From positions 1 to 57,900 of the forward strand of contig JAZRZR010000001.1 of the NCBI GenBank assembly GCA_045601525.1: a DNA stretch of 57,900 nucleotides. The letters run 5' to 3'. The stretch comes from SIG565 sp045601525. GTDB lineage: Bacteria; Bacillota; Clostridia; Oscillospirales; Acutalibacteraceae. The notes under the pieces were generated by a model, which saw only the letters and a program-made list of their open reading frames with translations, had not been told where the DNA came from and searched no databases. Both the position numbers and the translations under genes were made by a program. Of the stretch, positions 50,897 to 57,900 are shown in pieces (the first letter of the stretch is position 1; every line of letters begins with the position of its first letter).

Positions 50897-52291
50897 TTAA
50901 TACAAAATGTATCGTGTTTTATCATTTTCATTGATTTGGTACCATTTGTTTTGATAAACACCTGTAATTTTTACGGTTTTGCCTGAGGGTAAAACTGTTA
51001 ATTGCTTATCCTTATGCTTTATAGGGAGAGAATAAACGGGTGTATCTTTACTTAAAACCCTCTCCTCTGTCACGGGCTCGAATTCAACAAGTGAAACGGC
51101 ATCACTCTTTACATAACCCGTAAAGCCATTATAATAAATTTCCGACCAACCTGTTAAAAGAGTACGGCGGCGTTCGTAAATTGCGCCCATTGCCAAATAT
51201 CCACCGATGCCGCTTTGCTCATTATATCCGTTATACACTTCCAAGTTTTCCTCGTTGCAAACCACTGCCTCGCTCGGACTTAGGTATCTGTAATAGGATA
51301 TATTAAGGTCGGTATTACCTTTAATTCCGCTAACCTTGCCCGTATTCGAATATTGCCACATTGAATATGCGCCACCGTAGTTGGTTCGTTCAACATAGTG
51401 AGCAAGCCAAAAATCATACTCGGCAATTTTATCGAAATCCCAATAATAATCAACTGCACTCTTGCTGGCATAGAGCATCGGCGTATAGCCAACGCTTCCT
51501 ATGTGACTAAGAAAGGCTTTTGTGTTTGCCGTTAGTTGCTCTTTGGAAAGGTTTTCGGCACGTGAAGAATTTTTATTGTAAAATTCCTCAAAATCGTAGG
51601 CCACAGGAAAAACAATTTTTATGCCGTCCTTTTCGTAGTCGCCAAGTCGTTTCGCTATCCAAGCCGCCTCTTGAAGTGCTTCTCTCTCGTTTACAGCGGT
51701 TGAATAAAAATAAATGCCTATACTTATTCCGTACTGACTGGCGCCTCGAATATTGGCATCAAATCGGGCATCCTCAACTATTTTGCCCGAAACATAGCCC
51801 CTGTAACCGCAACGAATCATAACAAACTCAACACCTGCGGCGGCAACCTTATCCCACTCGATATGTCCGTTATGACTCGACACATCAATTCCGTAAGAAA
51901 GGCTGTTCCACTGCTTTGTGGTTACATTATTAAAAGAATCAATTATTGTGATATCCTTGGTTTCCTCGCTGCCCTCTTCTCGTATTTCGTCCTCTATGTT
52001 TTTTATGTCCTCATTTGAGTTTTCATCGGCAATCTCTACATCGGGTATCTCTATTTCGGTAGTGCCTGACAGGCTTTCATTTTGCGATGAGTCCTCAGAA
52101 CTTACAGTTGCGGTGGGCACCGAGCTTGCCTCGTTATATGTTATCTTAACCACAGGGTTAAAGGCCACATATACTATACCTGCAACAAGGCAAAGTGTAA
52201 CCACAACACATATACAAAACAGTGTGAAAACAAATTTTTTCTTATAAAGGCGAGCGAAAAAAGTTTTAATTTTTTCGAAACACTTATTCAT
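50897..52291 (-). CDS. GH25 lysozyme-like protein with membrane anchor and SH3 end
   Basis: 464 residues from the ATG at 52291, which overlaps the lepA stop (ATGAATAA). One N-terminal membrane span (FVFTLFCICVVVTLCLVAGIVYV), an acidic Ser/Glu-rich linker, then a glycoside hydrolase 25 domain (YGIDVSSHNGHIEWDKV, FVMIRCGYRGY, VAYDFEEF with the catalytic Asp-x-Glu, FWLAHYVERTNYGG, MWQYSNTG). The C-terminal part carries two SH3-like cell-wall-binding stretches, one ending in GFTGYVKSDAVSLVEFEP. It would cleave muramic-acid linkages of peptidoglycan outside the cell. The frame reads further upstream to 52408, but that is inside lepA. Confidence 0.9.
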   Translation of the reverse strand: MNKCFEKIKTFFARLYKKKFVFTLFCICVVVTLCLVAGIVYVAFNPVVKITYNEASSVPTATVSSEDSSQNESLSGTTEIEIPDVEIADENSNEDIKNIEDEIREEGSEETKDITIIDSFNNVTTKQWNSLSYGIDVSSHNGHIEWDKVAAAGVEFVMIRCGYRGYVSGKIVEDARFDANIRGASQYGISIGIYFYSTAVNEREALQEAAWIAKRLGDYEKDGIKIVFPVAYDFEEFYNKNSSRAENLSKEQLTANTKAFLSHIGSVGYTPMLYASKSAVDYYWDFDKIAEYDFWLAHYVERTNYGGAYSMWQYSNTGKVSGIKGNTDLNISYYRYLSPSEAVVCNEENLEVYNGYNEQSGIGGYLAMGAIYERRRTLLTGWSEIYYNGFTGYVKSDAVSLVEFEPVTEERVLSKDTPVYSLPIKHKDKQLTVLPSGKTVKITGVYQNKWYQINENDKTRYILY

Positions 52292-54089
52292 CGAGTTTGA
52301 GCACCGCCATAAAGGCTTCTTGAGGAATTTCAACCGAGCCGAGTCTCCGCATTCTCTTTTTACCCTCTTTTTGCTTCTCAAGAAGCTTCTTCTTACGGGT
52401 AATATCACCTCCGTAGCACTTGGCCAAAACGTCCTTACGCATTGCCTTTACGGTTTCACGGGCAATAACCTTTCCGCCGACAGCCACCTGTATTGGCACC
52501 TCGAAAAGTTGACGGGGAATATAATCTTTAAGTTTTTCGGCAATGCGGCGAGCACGGCTATACGAGTTGTCGCTAAACACAATAAATGAAAGAGCATCTA
52601 CAACATCGCCCGCTATTACAACATCAAGTTTAATAAGGTTGGACTTTTTATAGCCCTTCATCTCATAGTCATACGAAGCATAACCTCTTGTGCGAGATTT
52701 CAATGCATCAAAGAAATCATAAACGATTTCGCCAATCGGCAAAACATAGTGTATATCGACTCTATCGCCCATATACTTCATATCAGTATATTCGCCTCTA
52801 CGCTCCTCGCATAGTTGCATAATAGCGCCCACATATTCACTCGGTGAATAGATATGAACATCGGCTACCGGCTCATACGCCGCAAGGATAGTGGCGGGGT
52901 CGGGATAGTTGGTGGGGTTATCAACACACACAGTTTCACCGCTTGATAATTCAAATTTATAAATTACGCTTGGTGCGGTGGTGATAATATCAAGGTTATA
53001 TTCACGCTCAAGTCTTTCCTCGATAATTTCCATGTGCAAAAGGCCTAAAAATCCGCAACGAAAACCAAAGCCCAAGGCCTTAGAAGTTTCAGGCTCGTAA
53101 AGAAGTGATGTATCATTTAATTGAAGTTTTTCGAGTGCCTCTCGCAAATCTTCATATTGAGCACCGTCAGCAGGATAAATTCCGCAAAACACAACGGGAT
53201 TAACCTTGCGATATCCATCAAGCGCGTCGGCAGCAGGGTTTTCAGCTAATGTAATGGTGTCACCCACCCTCGCCTCGCTTACTGTTTTTATAGAGGCGGC
53301 AAGATAACCAACTTCGCCCGCTTCAAGATATTCGCAGGGTTCCATACTAATTGCCCTTTTGCGACCCACTTCAACAACATCAAACTCGGCACCTGTCGCC
53401 ATCATTTTTATGGTGTCTCCCGTTTTTATGCGACCTGAAACAACTCGGAAATATACGATTACACCTTTATAGGCATCATAATACGAATCAAAAATCAAGG
53501 CGGTCAGCGGAGCGTTTCTATCCCCCTTGGGTGCGGGAACATCCGACACTATACGCTCAAGCACTTCCTCGATATTTATGCCTGTTTTTGCCGAAATTAA
53601 GGGAGCATCTGATGCGGGGATACCTATAATATCCTCTATTTCGTTCTTTATTCTTTCGGGGTCGGCACTCGGCAAATCTATCTTGTTAATTACGGGGAGC
53701 AATTCAAGACCGTGGTCAGCCGCAAGATAGGTGTTAGCAAGGGTTTGCGCCTCAATACCCTGTGAAGCGTCAACCACCAAAACCGCACCCTCGCAGGCCG
53801 CAAGCGAACGGGACACCTCGTAATTAAAGTCAACGTGTCCTGGTGTGTCGATTAAATTAAGTTCATATTCCTTGCCATCGTTTGCCTTATAGTAAAGGGT
53901 TACGGCGTGGGATTTGATGGTAATACCGCGCTCCCTTTCTAAATCCATACTATCAAGTATTTGCTCCTCCATCTCGCGCTGACTTACCGAGCTTGTCTTT
54001 TCTAAAAGTCTATCCGCGAGGGTAGACTTGCCGTGGTCTATATGCGCAATAATGCAAAAGTTTCTTATGTTTTCAAGCGGAAATGACAC
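52284..54089 (-). CDS. lepA: Elongation factor 4 (LepA)
   Basis: 601 residues, full length. GTPase motifs AHIDHGKST, DTPGHVDF and NKIDLPSADP, then EF-G-like domains II, III, V and the LepA-specific C-terminal domain (YSRARRIAEKLKDYIPRQLFEVPIQVAVGGK). A ribosome-associated GTPase that aids translation under stress. Start is GTG at 54089 with GGAG upstream. The GH25 gene overlaps its last codons. Confidence 0.97.
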   Translation of the reverse strand: MSFPLENIRNFCIIAHIDHGKSTLADRLLEKTSSVSQREMEEQILDSMDLERERGITIKSHAVTLYYKANDGKEYELNLIDTPGHVDFNYEVSRSLAACEGAVLVVDASQGIEAQTLANTYLAADHGLELLPVINKIDLPSADPERIKNEIEDIIGIPASDAPLISAKTGINIEEVLERIVSDVPAPKGDRNAPLTALIFDSYYDAYKGVIVYFRVVSGRIKTGDTIKMMATGAEFDVVEVGRKRAISMEPCEYLEAGEVGYLAASIKTVSEARVGDTITLAENPAADALDGYRKVNPVVFCGIYPADGAQYEDLREALEKLQLNDTSLLYEPETSKALGFGFRCGFLGLLHMEIIEERLEREYNLDIITTAPSVIYKFELSSGETVCVDNPTNYPDPATILAAYEPVADVHIYSPSEYVGAIMQLCEERRGEYTDMKYMGDRVDIHYVLPIGEIVYDFFDALKSRTRGYASYDYEMKGYKKSNLIKLDVVIAGDVVDALSFIVFSDNSYSRARRIAEKLKDYIPRQLFEVPIQVAVGGKVIARETVKAMRKDVLAKCYGGDITRKKKLLEKQKEGKKRMRRLGSVEIPQEAFMAVLKLDE

Positions 54090-54133
54090 TTCGTTTTCTC
54101 CTTGCCTTGTCCTAAATTTTTTATGATTAGTTA

Positions 54134-54162
54134 ATTATAACATATTTATATATTTCTTACAA
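54134..54162 (-). promoter_or_regulatory. Promoter of lepA
   Basis: Minus strand TTGTAA (54157-54162), 17-base spacer, TATAAT (54134-54139). Divergent from the DUF6472-ppa promoter. Confidence 0.8.
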
Positions 54163-54172
54163 TTATTTTTAA

Positions 54173-54201
54173 TTGATTATTGTGGGATTTTTTGATATAA
54201 T
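54173..54201 (+). promoter_or_regulatory. Promoter of the DUF6472-ppa transcript
   Basis: TTGATT (54173-54178), 17-base spacer, TATAAT (54196-54201). Confidence 0.75.
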
Positions 54202-54222
54202 TGTAAAGCAAGGAGGGGTTTT

Positions 54223-54393
54223 ATGGATTGCGAAAATTGCGTAAACTATGTTTATGATGATGAGACCGAAGAGTATGTTTGCACCGCCGATATGGATGAG
54301 GATGATTATTCAAGACTCTTTTCAAGCAATTTTAAGCGTTGTCCGTTTTTCCGCCTTGATGATGAGTATGCGGTTGTGCGCAAGCAAAATTAA
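54223..54393 (+). CDS. DUF6472-family small cysteine protein
   Basis: 56 residues (MDCENCVNYVYDDETEEYVC and onward) with AGGAGGGG before the ATG. Cys3, Cys6, Cys20 and Cys40 (CENC...C...RCPFF) form a CxxC...C...C set that could bind one zinc or iron; the rest is very acidic. Pattern matches DUF6472 of gut Clostridia, function unknown. 15 bases before the pyrophosphatase gene, in the same transcript. Confidence 0.85.
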   Translation: MDCENCVNYVYDDETEEYVCTADMDEDDYSRLFSSNFKRCPFFRLDDEYAVVRKQN

Positions 54394-54408
54394 AGAAAGG
54401 GTGTTTTT

Positions 54409-54939
54409 ATGAACATTTGGCACGACATTAGCCCAAAAAGAGTTGGCAAAGACGATTTTATGGCAGTAATTGAGATTGAAAAGGGCAGTAAATGTAAATA
54501 TGAGATGGATAAGGACACCGGCCTTCTAAAACTTGACCGTATCCTTTACACCTCAACTCATTATCCTGCAAACTATGGATTCATCCCCCGCACTTATGCC
54601 GACGATTTTGACCCCTTGGATGTGCTTTTGCTTTGCAGTGAAAATATTTTGCCGATGACTATGGTTCGTTGCTACCCGATAGGCGTTATGACAATGCTTG
54701 ATAACGGTCGTAACGACGAAAAAATTATTGCCGTTCCCTTTGATGACCCCACCTATAACAACTATACCGATATCAGCCAAATCCCTGTACACCAGTTTGA
54801 CGAAATACGCCATTTCTTTAAGGTATACAAAGAACTTGAAGGAAAGGAAACGGTTGTAAACGAAATTCGTGGTGCCGAGGCCGCCAAAGAGGTTATCGCC
54901 AAGGCAATCGACAGTTATATTGAAAATTATTGCAAATAA
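54409..54939 (+). CDS. ppa: Inorganic pyrophosphatase, family I
   Basis: 176 residues. EIEKGSKCKYEMDKDTG, YPANYGFIPRT and the signature DDFDPLDVLLL (three Asp ligands), and later the FKVYKELEG block. It splits PPi to two phosphates and so pulls reactions such as tRNA charging and CoA-ligase adenylation, both well represented in this window. GAAAGGG precedes the ATG. Clearly the standard soluble family I enzyme. Confidence 0.95.
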   Translation: MNIWHDISPKRVGKDDFMAVIEIEKGSKCKYEMDKDTGLLKLDRILYTSTHYPANYGFIPRTYADDFDPLDVLLLCSENILPMTMVRCYPIGVMTMLDNGRNDEKIIAVPFDDPTYNNYTDISQIPVHQFDEIRHFFKVYKELEGKETVVNEIRGAEAAKEVIAKAIDSYIENYCK

Positions 54940-54987
54940 ATTCGCAAATTTGGAAATAAAAGAATTTAATAAAGGATGGCAACGACT

Positions 54988-56652
54988 ATGAAACCCATCG
55001 ACATTCGCAATGTAACGGTAGAGGGCGAATTGCGCGGACGCCTCATCAAAAACTTTTCCCGCCTACACGACCCCATCTTCCGTGCTGGTATGGCGGGACT
55101 CTCCCCCTGTTGCAGTGTCGGCTGGCCCGGCGACTGGGAGGGACGGGCCATGTTGGCTCTCATTCACGGGGAAGAGGCACTTCACACCAAGGCGGCGTAT
55201 CTTCCCGAGCTAATCGAGTGGATATACAGCTTGATGAACGACGAAGGCTACCGCAGTGAGCCCAATGATAAACTAAATCTTGAAGACATCAACGAGCAAA
55301 TGCACTCGGCCCAAAACTGGCTCATGCGCGCCTTTATGGCCTACTACCGCCAAACAGGAGATAGCAAATATCTTGATGATGTCAAGACCATCCTCCGCAA
55401 CCTCTATTTGCCGGTTAAGGAGCATCTTCCCAACTACCCCCGCACCGCCAACGATAGAGTAGTAGCATCCGACAAGGCGGCTATCGGCCACACGACAGGA
55501 CACTTCCGTGAATGGCGCCTCTCCTCCGATACGGGATGCATCTTTATGTGCTTTGACGCACTGGGCGAGGCATGGCAACTGATTGACGAGGAGCCCCTGC
55601 ACACCGAAATTGGTGAACTTATCGATGCGCTCTTGAACGAATTTCGTCATATGGATTATGTGGCGGCAGAACTGCAAACCCATGCGTCGCTGACCTGTAT
55701 GCGAGGACTCATGCGAGTCTACCGTGTCAAGCGAGAGAAAGAGCTTTTGGACATCATTGAGAAGTATTTCGACGATTTCATCAAGCACGGTATGACCATT
55801 CATTACGCCAACATCAACAATTTTGGCGGCGCAGGTCACACCGAGCCTTGCGGCATTGTCGATTCCTATATGTTGGCCTGTCAATTGTGGGAGGAAACAG
55901 GCAAGTTGTCCTATTTGGAAATGTCCCATAAGATTTGGTGGTCGGCCCTCATGCGTGCCCAGCGTTTTAACGGCGGATTTGGTTGTGAGTGGACGGGACG
56001 AGACGGCTTCCTCCGTGCTCACGAAAGAATCTACGAAGCTTTTTGGTGCTGTACCATGCGAGGTGCCGAGGGGCTTGCCTACCCCGTTCATCATGCTCTC
56101 TACGAAGGGGAAGGCACCCTGACCCTTCCCTTCTATTTCGACTTTACCGCCAACTTGACCGATGGCGAGACCGTTTCGGTCCAGAGCGACTATCCCGATA
56201 AAGGCACCGTTTGCTTCACCGTCAAAAAGGGTAACGGCCGCAAAACCATACTTCGCTTCTTCCGTCCCCAGTGGATGCTCGACCCCGCCATCACTATCAA
56301 CGGTGCTCCCGCCGCCTTCACCGAGAAGGACGGCTTCCTTGAGGTTGCTTTGTCACTCAAGGCAGGCACAGTATGTGAATTGACCTTCGAGCAGGCCCTC
56401 CGCGTTCTGCCTTGCACTCGTTTCTGGCACGAAAACGAGGGGCGCTACACCCTCGAATTCGGTCCTCTCGTGTTGGGATGTGACCCCGAATTTGACGGCG
56501 AGTTGGATGTGAATACCCTTAAGCCCGACGGCAAAGGCTGCTTCATCTCTCCCGACGGCACTGTTTTTGAGCCCTTCCACCATGATAACCTACTGGAAAA
56601 GGAGGACTGTATGGCCAAAAATCGCCGTGTCCTTTTCAAAGTCAAGGCGTAA
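54988..56652 (+). CDS. GH127-like glycosidase (beta-L-arabinofuranosidase family)
   Basis: 554 residues from ATG 54988 (AAGGATGG upstream; an ATG at 54976 would lie against the AGG). Alpha/alpha-barrel glycosidase-like protein of the DUF1680/GH127 superfamily. The zinc/cysteine active site is visible as Glu286-Pro-Cys288 and Cys354-Cys355 (FWCCTMRG), with the latter pair holding the proposed nucleophile; a C-terminal beta-sandwich follows. No signal peptide, so cytoplasmic. Shorter than the usual 640-660 residues. Base composition is far richer in G+C than its neighbours, suggesting recent transfer. GH127 enzymes release beta-L-arabinofuranose from plant or host glycans; substrate here is inference. 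Confidence 0.8.
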   Translation: MKPIDIRNVTVEGELRGRLIKNFSRLHDPIFRAGMAGLSPCCSVGWPGDWEGRAMLALIHGEEALHTKAAYLPELIEWIYSLMNDEGYRSEPNDKLNLEDINEQMHSAQNWLMRAFMAYYRQTGDSKYLDDVKTILRNLYLPVKEHLPNYPRTANDRVVASDKAAIGHTTGHFREWRLSSDTGCIFMCFDALGEAWQLIDEEPLHTEIGELIDALLNEFRHMDYVAAELQTHASLTCMRGLMRVYRVKREKELLDIIEKYFDDFIKHGMTIHYANINNFGGAGHTEPCGIVDSYMLACQLWEETGKLSYLEMSHKIWWSALMRAQRFNGGFGCEWTGRDGFLRAHERIYEAFWCCTMRGAEGLAYPVHHALYEGEGTLTLPFYFDFTANLTDGETVSVQSDYPDKGTVCFTVKKGNGRKTILRFFRPQWMLDPAITINGAPAAFTEKDGFLEVALSLKAGTVCELTFEQALRVLPCTRFWHENEGRYTLEFGPLVLGCDPEFDGELDVNTLKPDGKGCFISPDGTVFEPFHHDNLLEKEDCMAKNRRVLFKVKA

Positions 56653-56734
56653 CGGCTCGGCCCCACAGTGAAACCGCAACACAGGTGACGGTTCTCTTAT
56701 CTTTCAAAATATTGTAAACGAAAAATGTGAGGCT

Positions 56735-56777
56735 AAGGGAGACACTCCGTAAGGAAGTGTCTCCCTTGTTTCTTTTT
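56735..56777 (+). terminator. Terminator after the GH127-like gene
   Basis: AAGGGAGACACT and AGTGTCTCCCTT arms (56735-56746, 56756-56767), then TGTTTCTTTTT. Confidence 0.88.
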
Positions 56778-56790
56778 ATAGCACAAGAAA

Positions 56791-56819
56791 ATGACACTTT
56801 CAAAACTTGAAAGTGTCAT
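56791..56819. repeat. Perfect 13-bp inverted repeat
   Basis: ATGACACTTTCAA (56791-56803) and TTGAAAGTGTCAT (56807-56819), 3-base centre, no T run on either side. Operator-like or a repeat end. Confidence 0.65.
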
Positions 56820-56841
56820 AGTGGGTTACATATATTTAATA

Positions 56842-56890
56842 ACACCTATCTCAAAAATCGAAAATTTTATTGATATTATGAGATGGGTGT
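56842..56890 (-). repeat. Long-armed hairpin after the immunity-like gene
   Basis: ACACCTATCTCA (56842-56853) and TGAGATGGGTGT (56879-56890) pair with one mismatch or wobble, with a 25-base A/T-rich loop. It follows the stop of the minus-strand gene but lacks a T run. Confidence 0.5.
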
Positions 56891-56914
56891 ACCATCGCTT
56901 TGCAAAAGATACAT

Positions 56915-57163
56915 TTATGTATCAAATTTTGCTTTGATTTGTTCGTTAACTCTTGTATCTATTTTGGGAATAAGCTTTAAATCTTCCTCTTCTATGGCGA
57001 TATCACCTATTGGGGCATGATCACCCCGTAGGTCAAAAAAGACATCCCAAGTCCCGTTAATTGATTCTTCCAACCAAATAATGCCCTGCATACCCTTGTG
57101 TATGCCATATTTTCCATATTTTTCTTTTTCAACAATAAGTTCAACGCAATCAAGATACTTCAT
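56915..57163 (-). CDS. Putative immunity protein of a toxin pair
   Basis: 82 residues from ATG 57163 (GGAGG 8 bases before, lying in the end of the upstream gene; an ATG at 57178 would overlap it). MKYLDCVELIVEKEKYGKYG-type start, then HKGMQGIIWLEESINGTWDVFFDL and GDIAIEEEDLKLIPK: a small all-beta, SH3-like protein of the DUF4926-like type seen as immunity proteins in Clostridia. It begins 1 base after the stop of the toxin-like gene. Acidic and soluble. The role is inferred from size and linkage. Confidence 0.6.
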   Translation of the reverse strand: MKYLDCVELIVEKEKYGKYGIHKGMQGIIWLEESINGTWDVFFDLRGDHAPIGDIAIEEEDLKLIPKIDTRVNEQIKAKFDT

Positions 57164-57164
57164 A

Positions 57165-57722
57165 TTATTTCCCTCCATACGGTGTTGCTAATTGTATATG
57201 CCCATCAGGTCGTGCCATCCAACCAGTTATGAAGGATACTATCCCTTCATTATCTTTTCGAGGAATTTCTACTCTTATACTTATTCTTTGACCATATTCA
57301 TCCAAACAACCAATTTCATAATCACCCGAAATATACTTTTCTAATCCTTGTTTATTAATTTCGCTTTGCAACCACTTTCCATCGTCTAATGTATATCCCC
57401 AGTCTTCAAATAATTTTTTCTTATCATCAGTATATCGTCCTTCAATGTTAAATAAGTAGATATCAAATTTACTATAAGCACTGTCAGATGTACATTTGGT
57501 TAGTACATCGTTGTATTGGATATCTTCCAAAACACAATGACAAAACGGATGATGCGGCCATTTTGGTTTTTTGTCATTCAAAAACCAACAGCAATCAAGC
57601 ATTAAACATTCCGGACAATGATTATTGCTTAAATTTTGATGTACCCACTTGTTCCATTTTGGAGGCGAAGGTGTTTTATCGCCCCAAACGCCCGCCGAAA
57701 ACATTTCATCTAAAAATCTCAT
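57165..57722 (-). CDS. Putative polymorphic-toxin-type effector
   Basis: 185 residues, GGGAG before the ATG at 57722. The N-terminal third (about residues 36-63) holds CPECLMLDCC...HHPFCHC, a zinc-binding cysteine/histidine cluster (Cys36, Cys39, Cys44, Cys45, His57, His58, Cys61, His62, Cys63) recalling the region before phage Mu gpF-like toxin domains. The C-terminal 110 residues (KFDIYLFNIEGRYTDDKKKL to WMARPDGHIQLATPYGGK) resemble the DUF6883-like toxin or nuclease-related domains often at the ends of polymorphic toxins. No secretion or delivery module is attached, so it may be a remnant or cytoplasmic cassette. Paired with the immunity-like gene. Confidence 0.55.
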   Translation of the reverse strand: MRFLDEMFSAGVWGDKTPSPPKWNKWVHQNLSNNHCPECLMLDCCWFLNDKKPKWPHHPFCHCVLEDIQYNDVLTKCTSDSAYSKFDIYLFNIEGRYTDDKKKLFEDWGYTLDDGKWLQSEINKQGLEKYISGDYEIGCLDEYGQRISIRVEIPRKDNEGIVSFITGWMARPDGHIQLATPYGGK

Positions 57723-57845
57723 TAGTATAATACTCCCTTATTTTTAATTTTGCAAGAATATTATACATATACAACTTGCGACATTTACCGACATCTTTTA
57801 GAAAATTCCAATTTTACATTTATAACATAAATTATTTTTATAAAA

Positions 57846-57879
57846 ATAGAGGCACCTTCCTTATGGAAGGTGCCTCTAT
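57846..57879. terminator. Strong hairpin near the right edge
   Basis: ATAGAGGCACCTTCC (57846-57860), TTAT, GGAAGGTGCCTCTAT (57865-57879): 15-bp perfect stem. A T run follows on the minus strand (ATTTTTAT) and on the plus strand 8 bases later, so it likely ends a minus-strand gene beyond the window. No coding region in 57723-57900. Confidence 0.8.
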
Positions 57880-57900
57880 CGCCTCCTTTTTTTGTTCCTC

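Noticed and set aside
54976..54987. Earlier ATG for the GH127-like gene
   Set aside because: The AGG abuts this ATG with no spacing; the ATG at 54988 is better placed.
55273..56094. Long antisense open frame inside the GH127-like gene
   Set aside because: Due to high G+C of the host gene; no ribosome site and no recognisable protein.
56915..57900. Right end considered as part of a prophage because of the MuF-like cysteine cluster
   Set aside because: No other phage genes, integrase or attachment site are visible.

Overview
The window looks like a chromosomal stretch of an anaerobic, low-to-mid G+C member of the Bacillota (Clostridia; probably an Oscillospiraceae/Ruminococcaceae-type gut organism). 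This rests on Gram-positive housekeeping families (IreB, YhaM, TrmK, RqcH, DegV), T-box leaders and a lysine riboswitch, purine-rich Shine-Dalgarno sites, consensus sigma-A promoters, the small families DUF6440 and DUF6472, and ferredoxin-linked oxidoreductase metabolism. I could not run any search, so taxonomy and family names come from recognising motifs.

Layout. 1-7.4 kb (+): 3' part of pheT, ireB, then a likely operon yhaM / DUF1858 / trmK / rqcH / PlsC-zinc-ribbon protein. 7.5-9.4 kb (-): an ECF-type sigma factor broken by a one-base frameshift, followed by its membrane anti-sigma-like partner. 9.4-12.3 kb (-): a TtcA-family tRNA thiolase and an NhaC-family transporter under a lysine riboswitch. 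12.3-18.5 kb (-): pth-mfd-PrsA-like lipoprotein-SGNH hydrolase. 18.5-20.7 kb (+): threonine T-box and thrS. 20.8-28.1 kb (-): TAXI-TRAP transporter, DUF6440 + PHP phosphatase, tRNA-Tyr, then NusG-II / Gx transporter / asnB / small protein. 28.2-32 kb (+): apbE and secA. 32-35.7 kb (-): a second PlsC-zinc-ribbon protein, GltS-like symporter, deoC, luxS. 35.9-38.5 kb (+): Ca2+-type P-ATPase; then degV (-). 39.5-46.8 kb (+): a T-box-controlled operon of CoA ligase, OFA-family MFS carrier, iorA, iorB, paaK and a double-ACT protein. 47-50.8 kb (-): sugar ABC transporter and a TIM-barrel isomerase. 50.9-54.1 kb (-): lepA and an overlapping GH25 lysozyme. 54.2-56.7 kb (+): DUF6472, inorganic pyrophosphatase and a G+C-rich GH127-like glycosidase. 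56.9-57.7 kb (-): a probable toxin/immunity pair.

The most interesting system is the operon at 39.5-46.8 kb. Its T-box leader has a probable TAC (Tyr) specifier and a UGGU bulge matching the ACCA end of the tRNA-Tyr encoded at 25.0-25.1 kb. T-boxes switch genes on when the amino acid is scarce, so the IorAB/PaaK set is best read as anabolic: uptake of an arylacetate, CoA activation, reductive carboxylation to the arylpyruvate and transamination to tyrosine, with the ACT protein as a likely sensor.

Other points of note are a ttcA promoter built into the terminator hairpin of the upstream gene, divergent apbE/NusG-II promoters that share one -35 element (with apbE apparently leaderless), two paralogous acyltransferase-zinc ribbon fusions with a shared DWYxWQ motif, and a sigma factor that could be rescued by -1 slippage.
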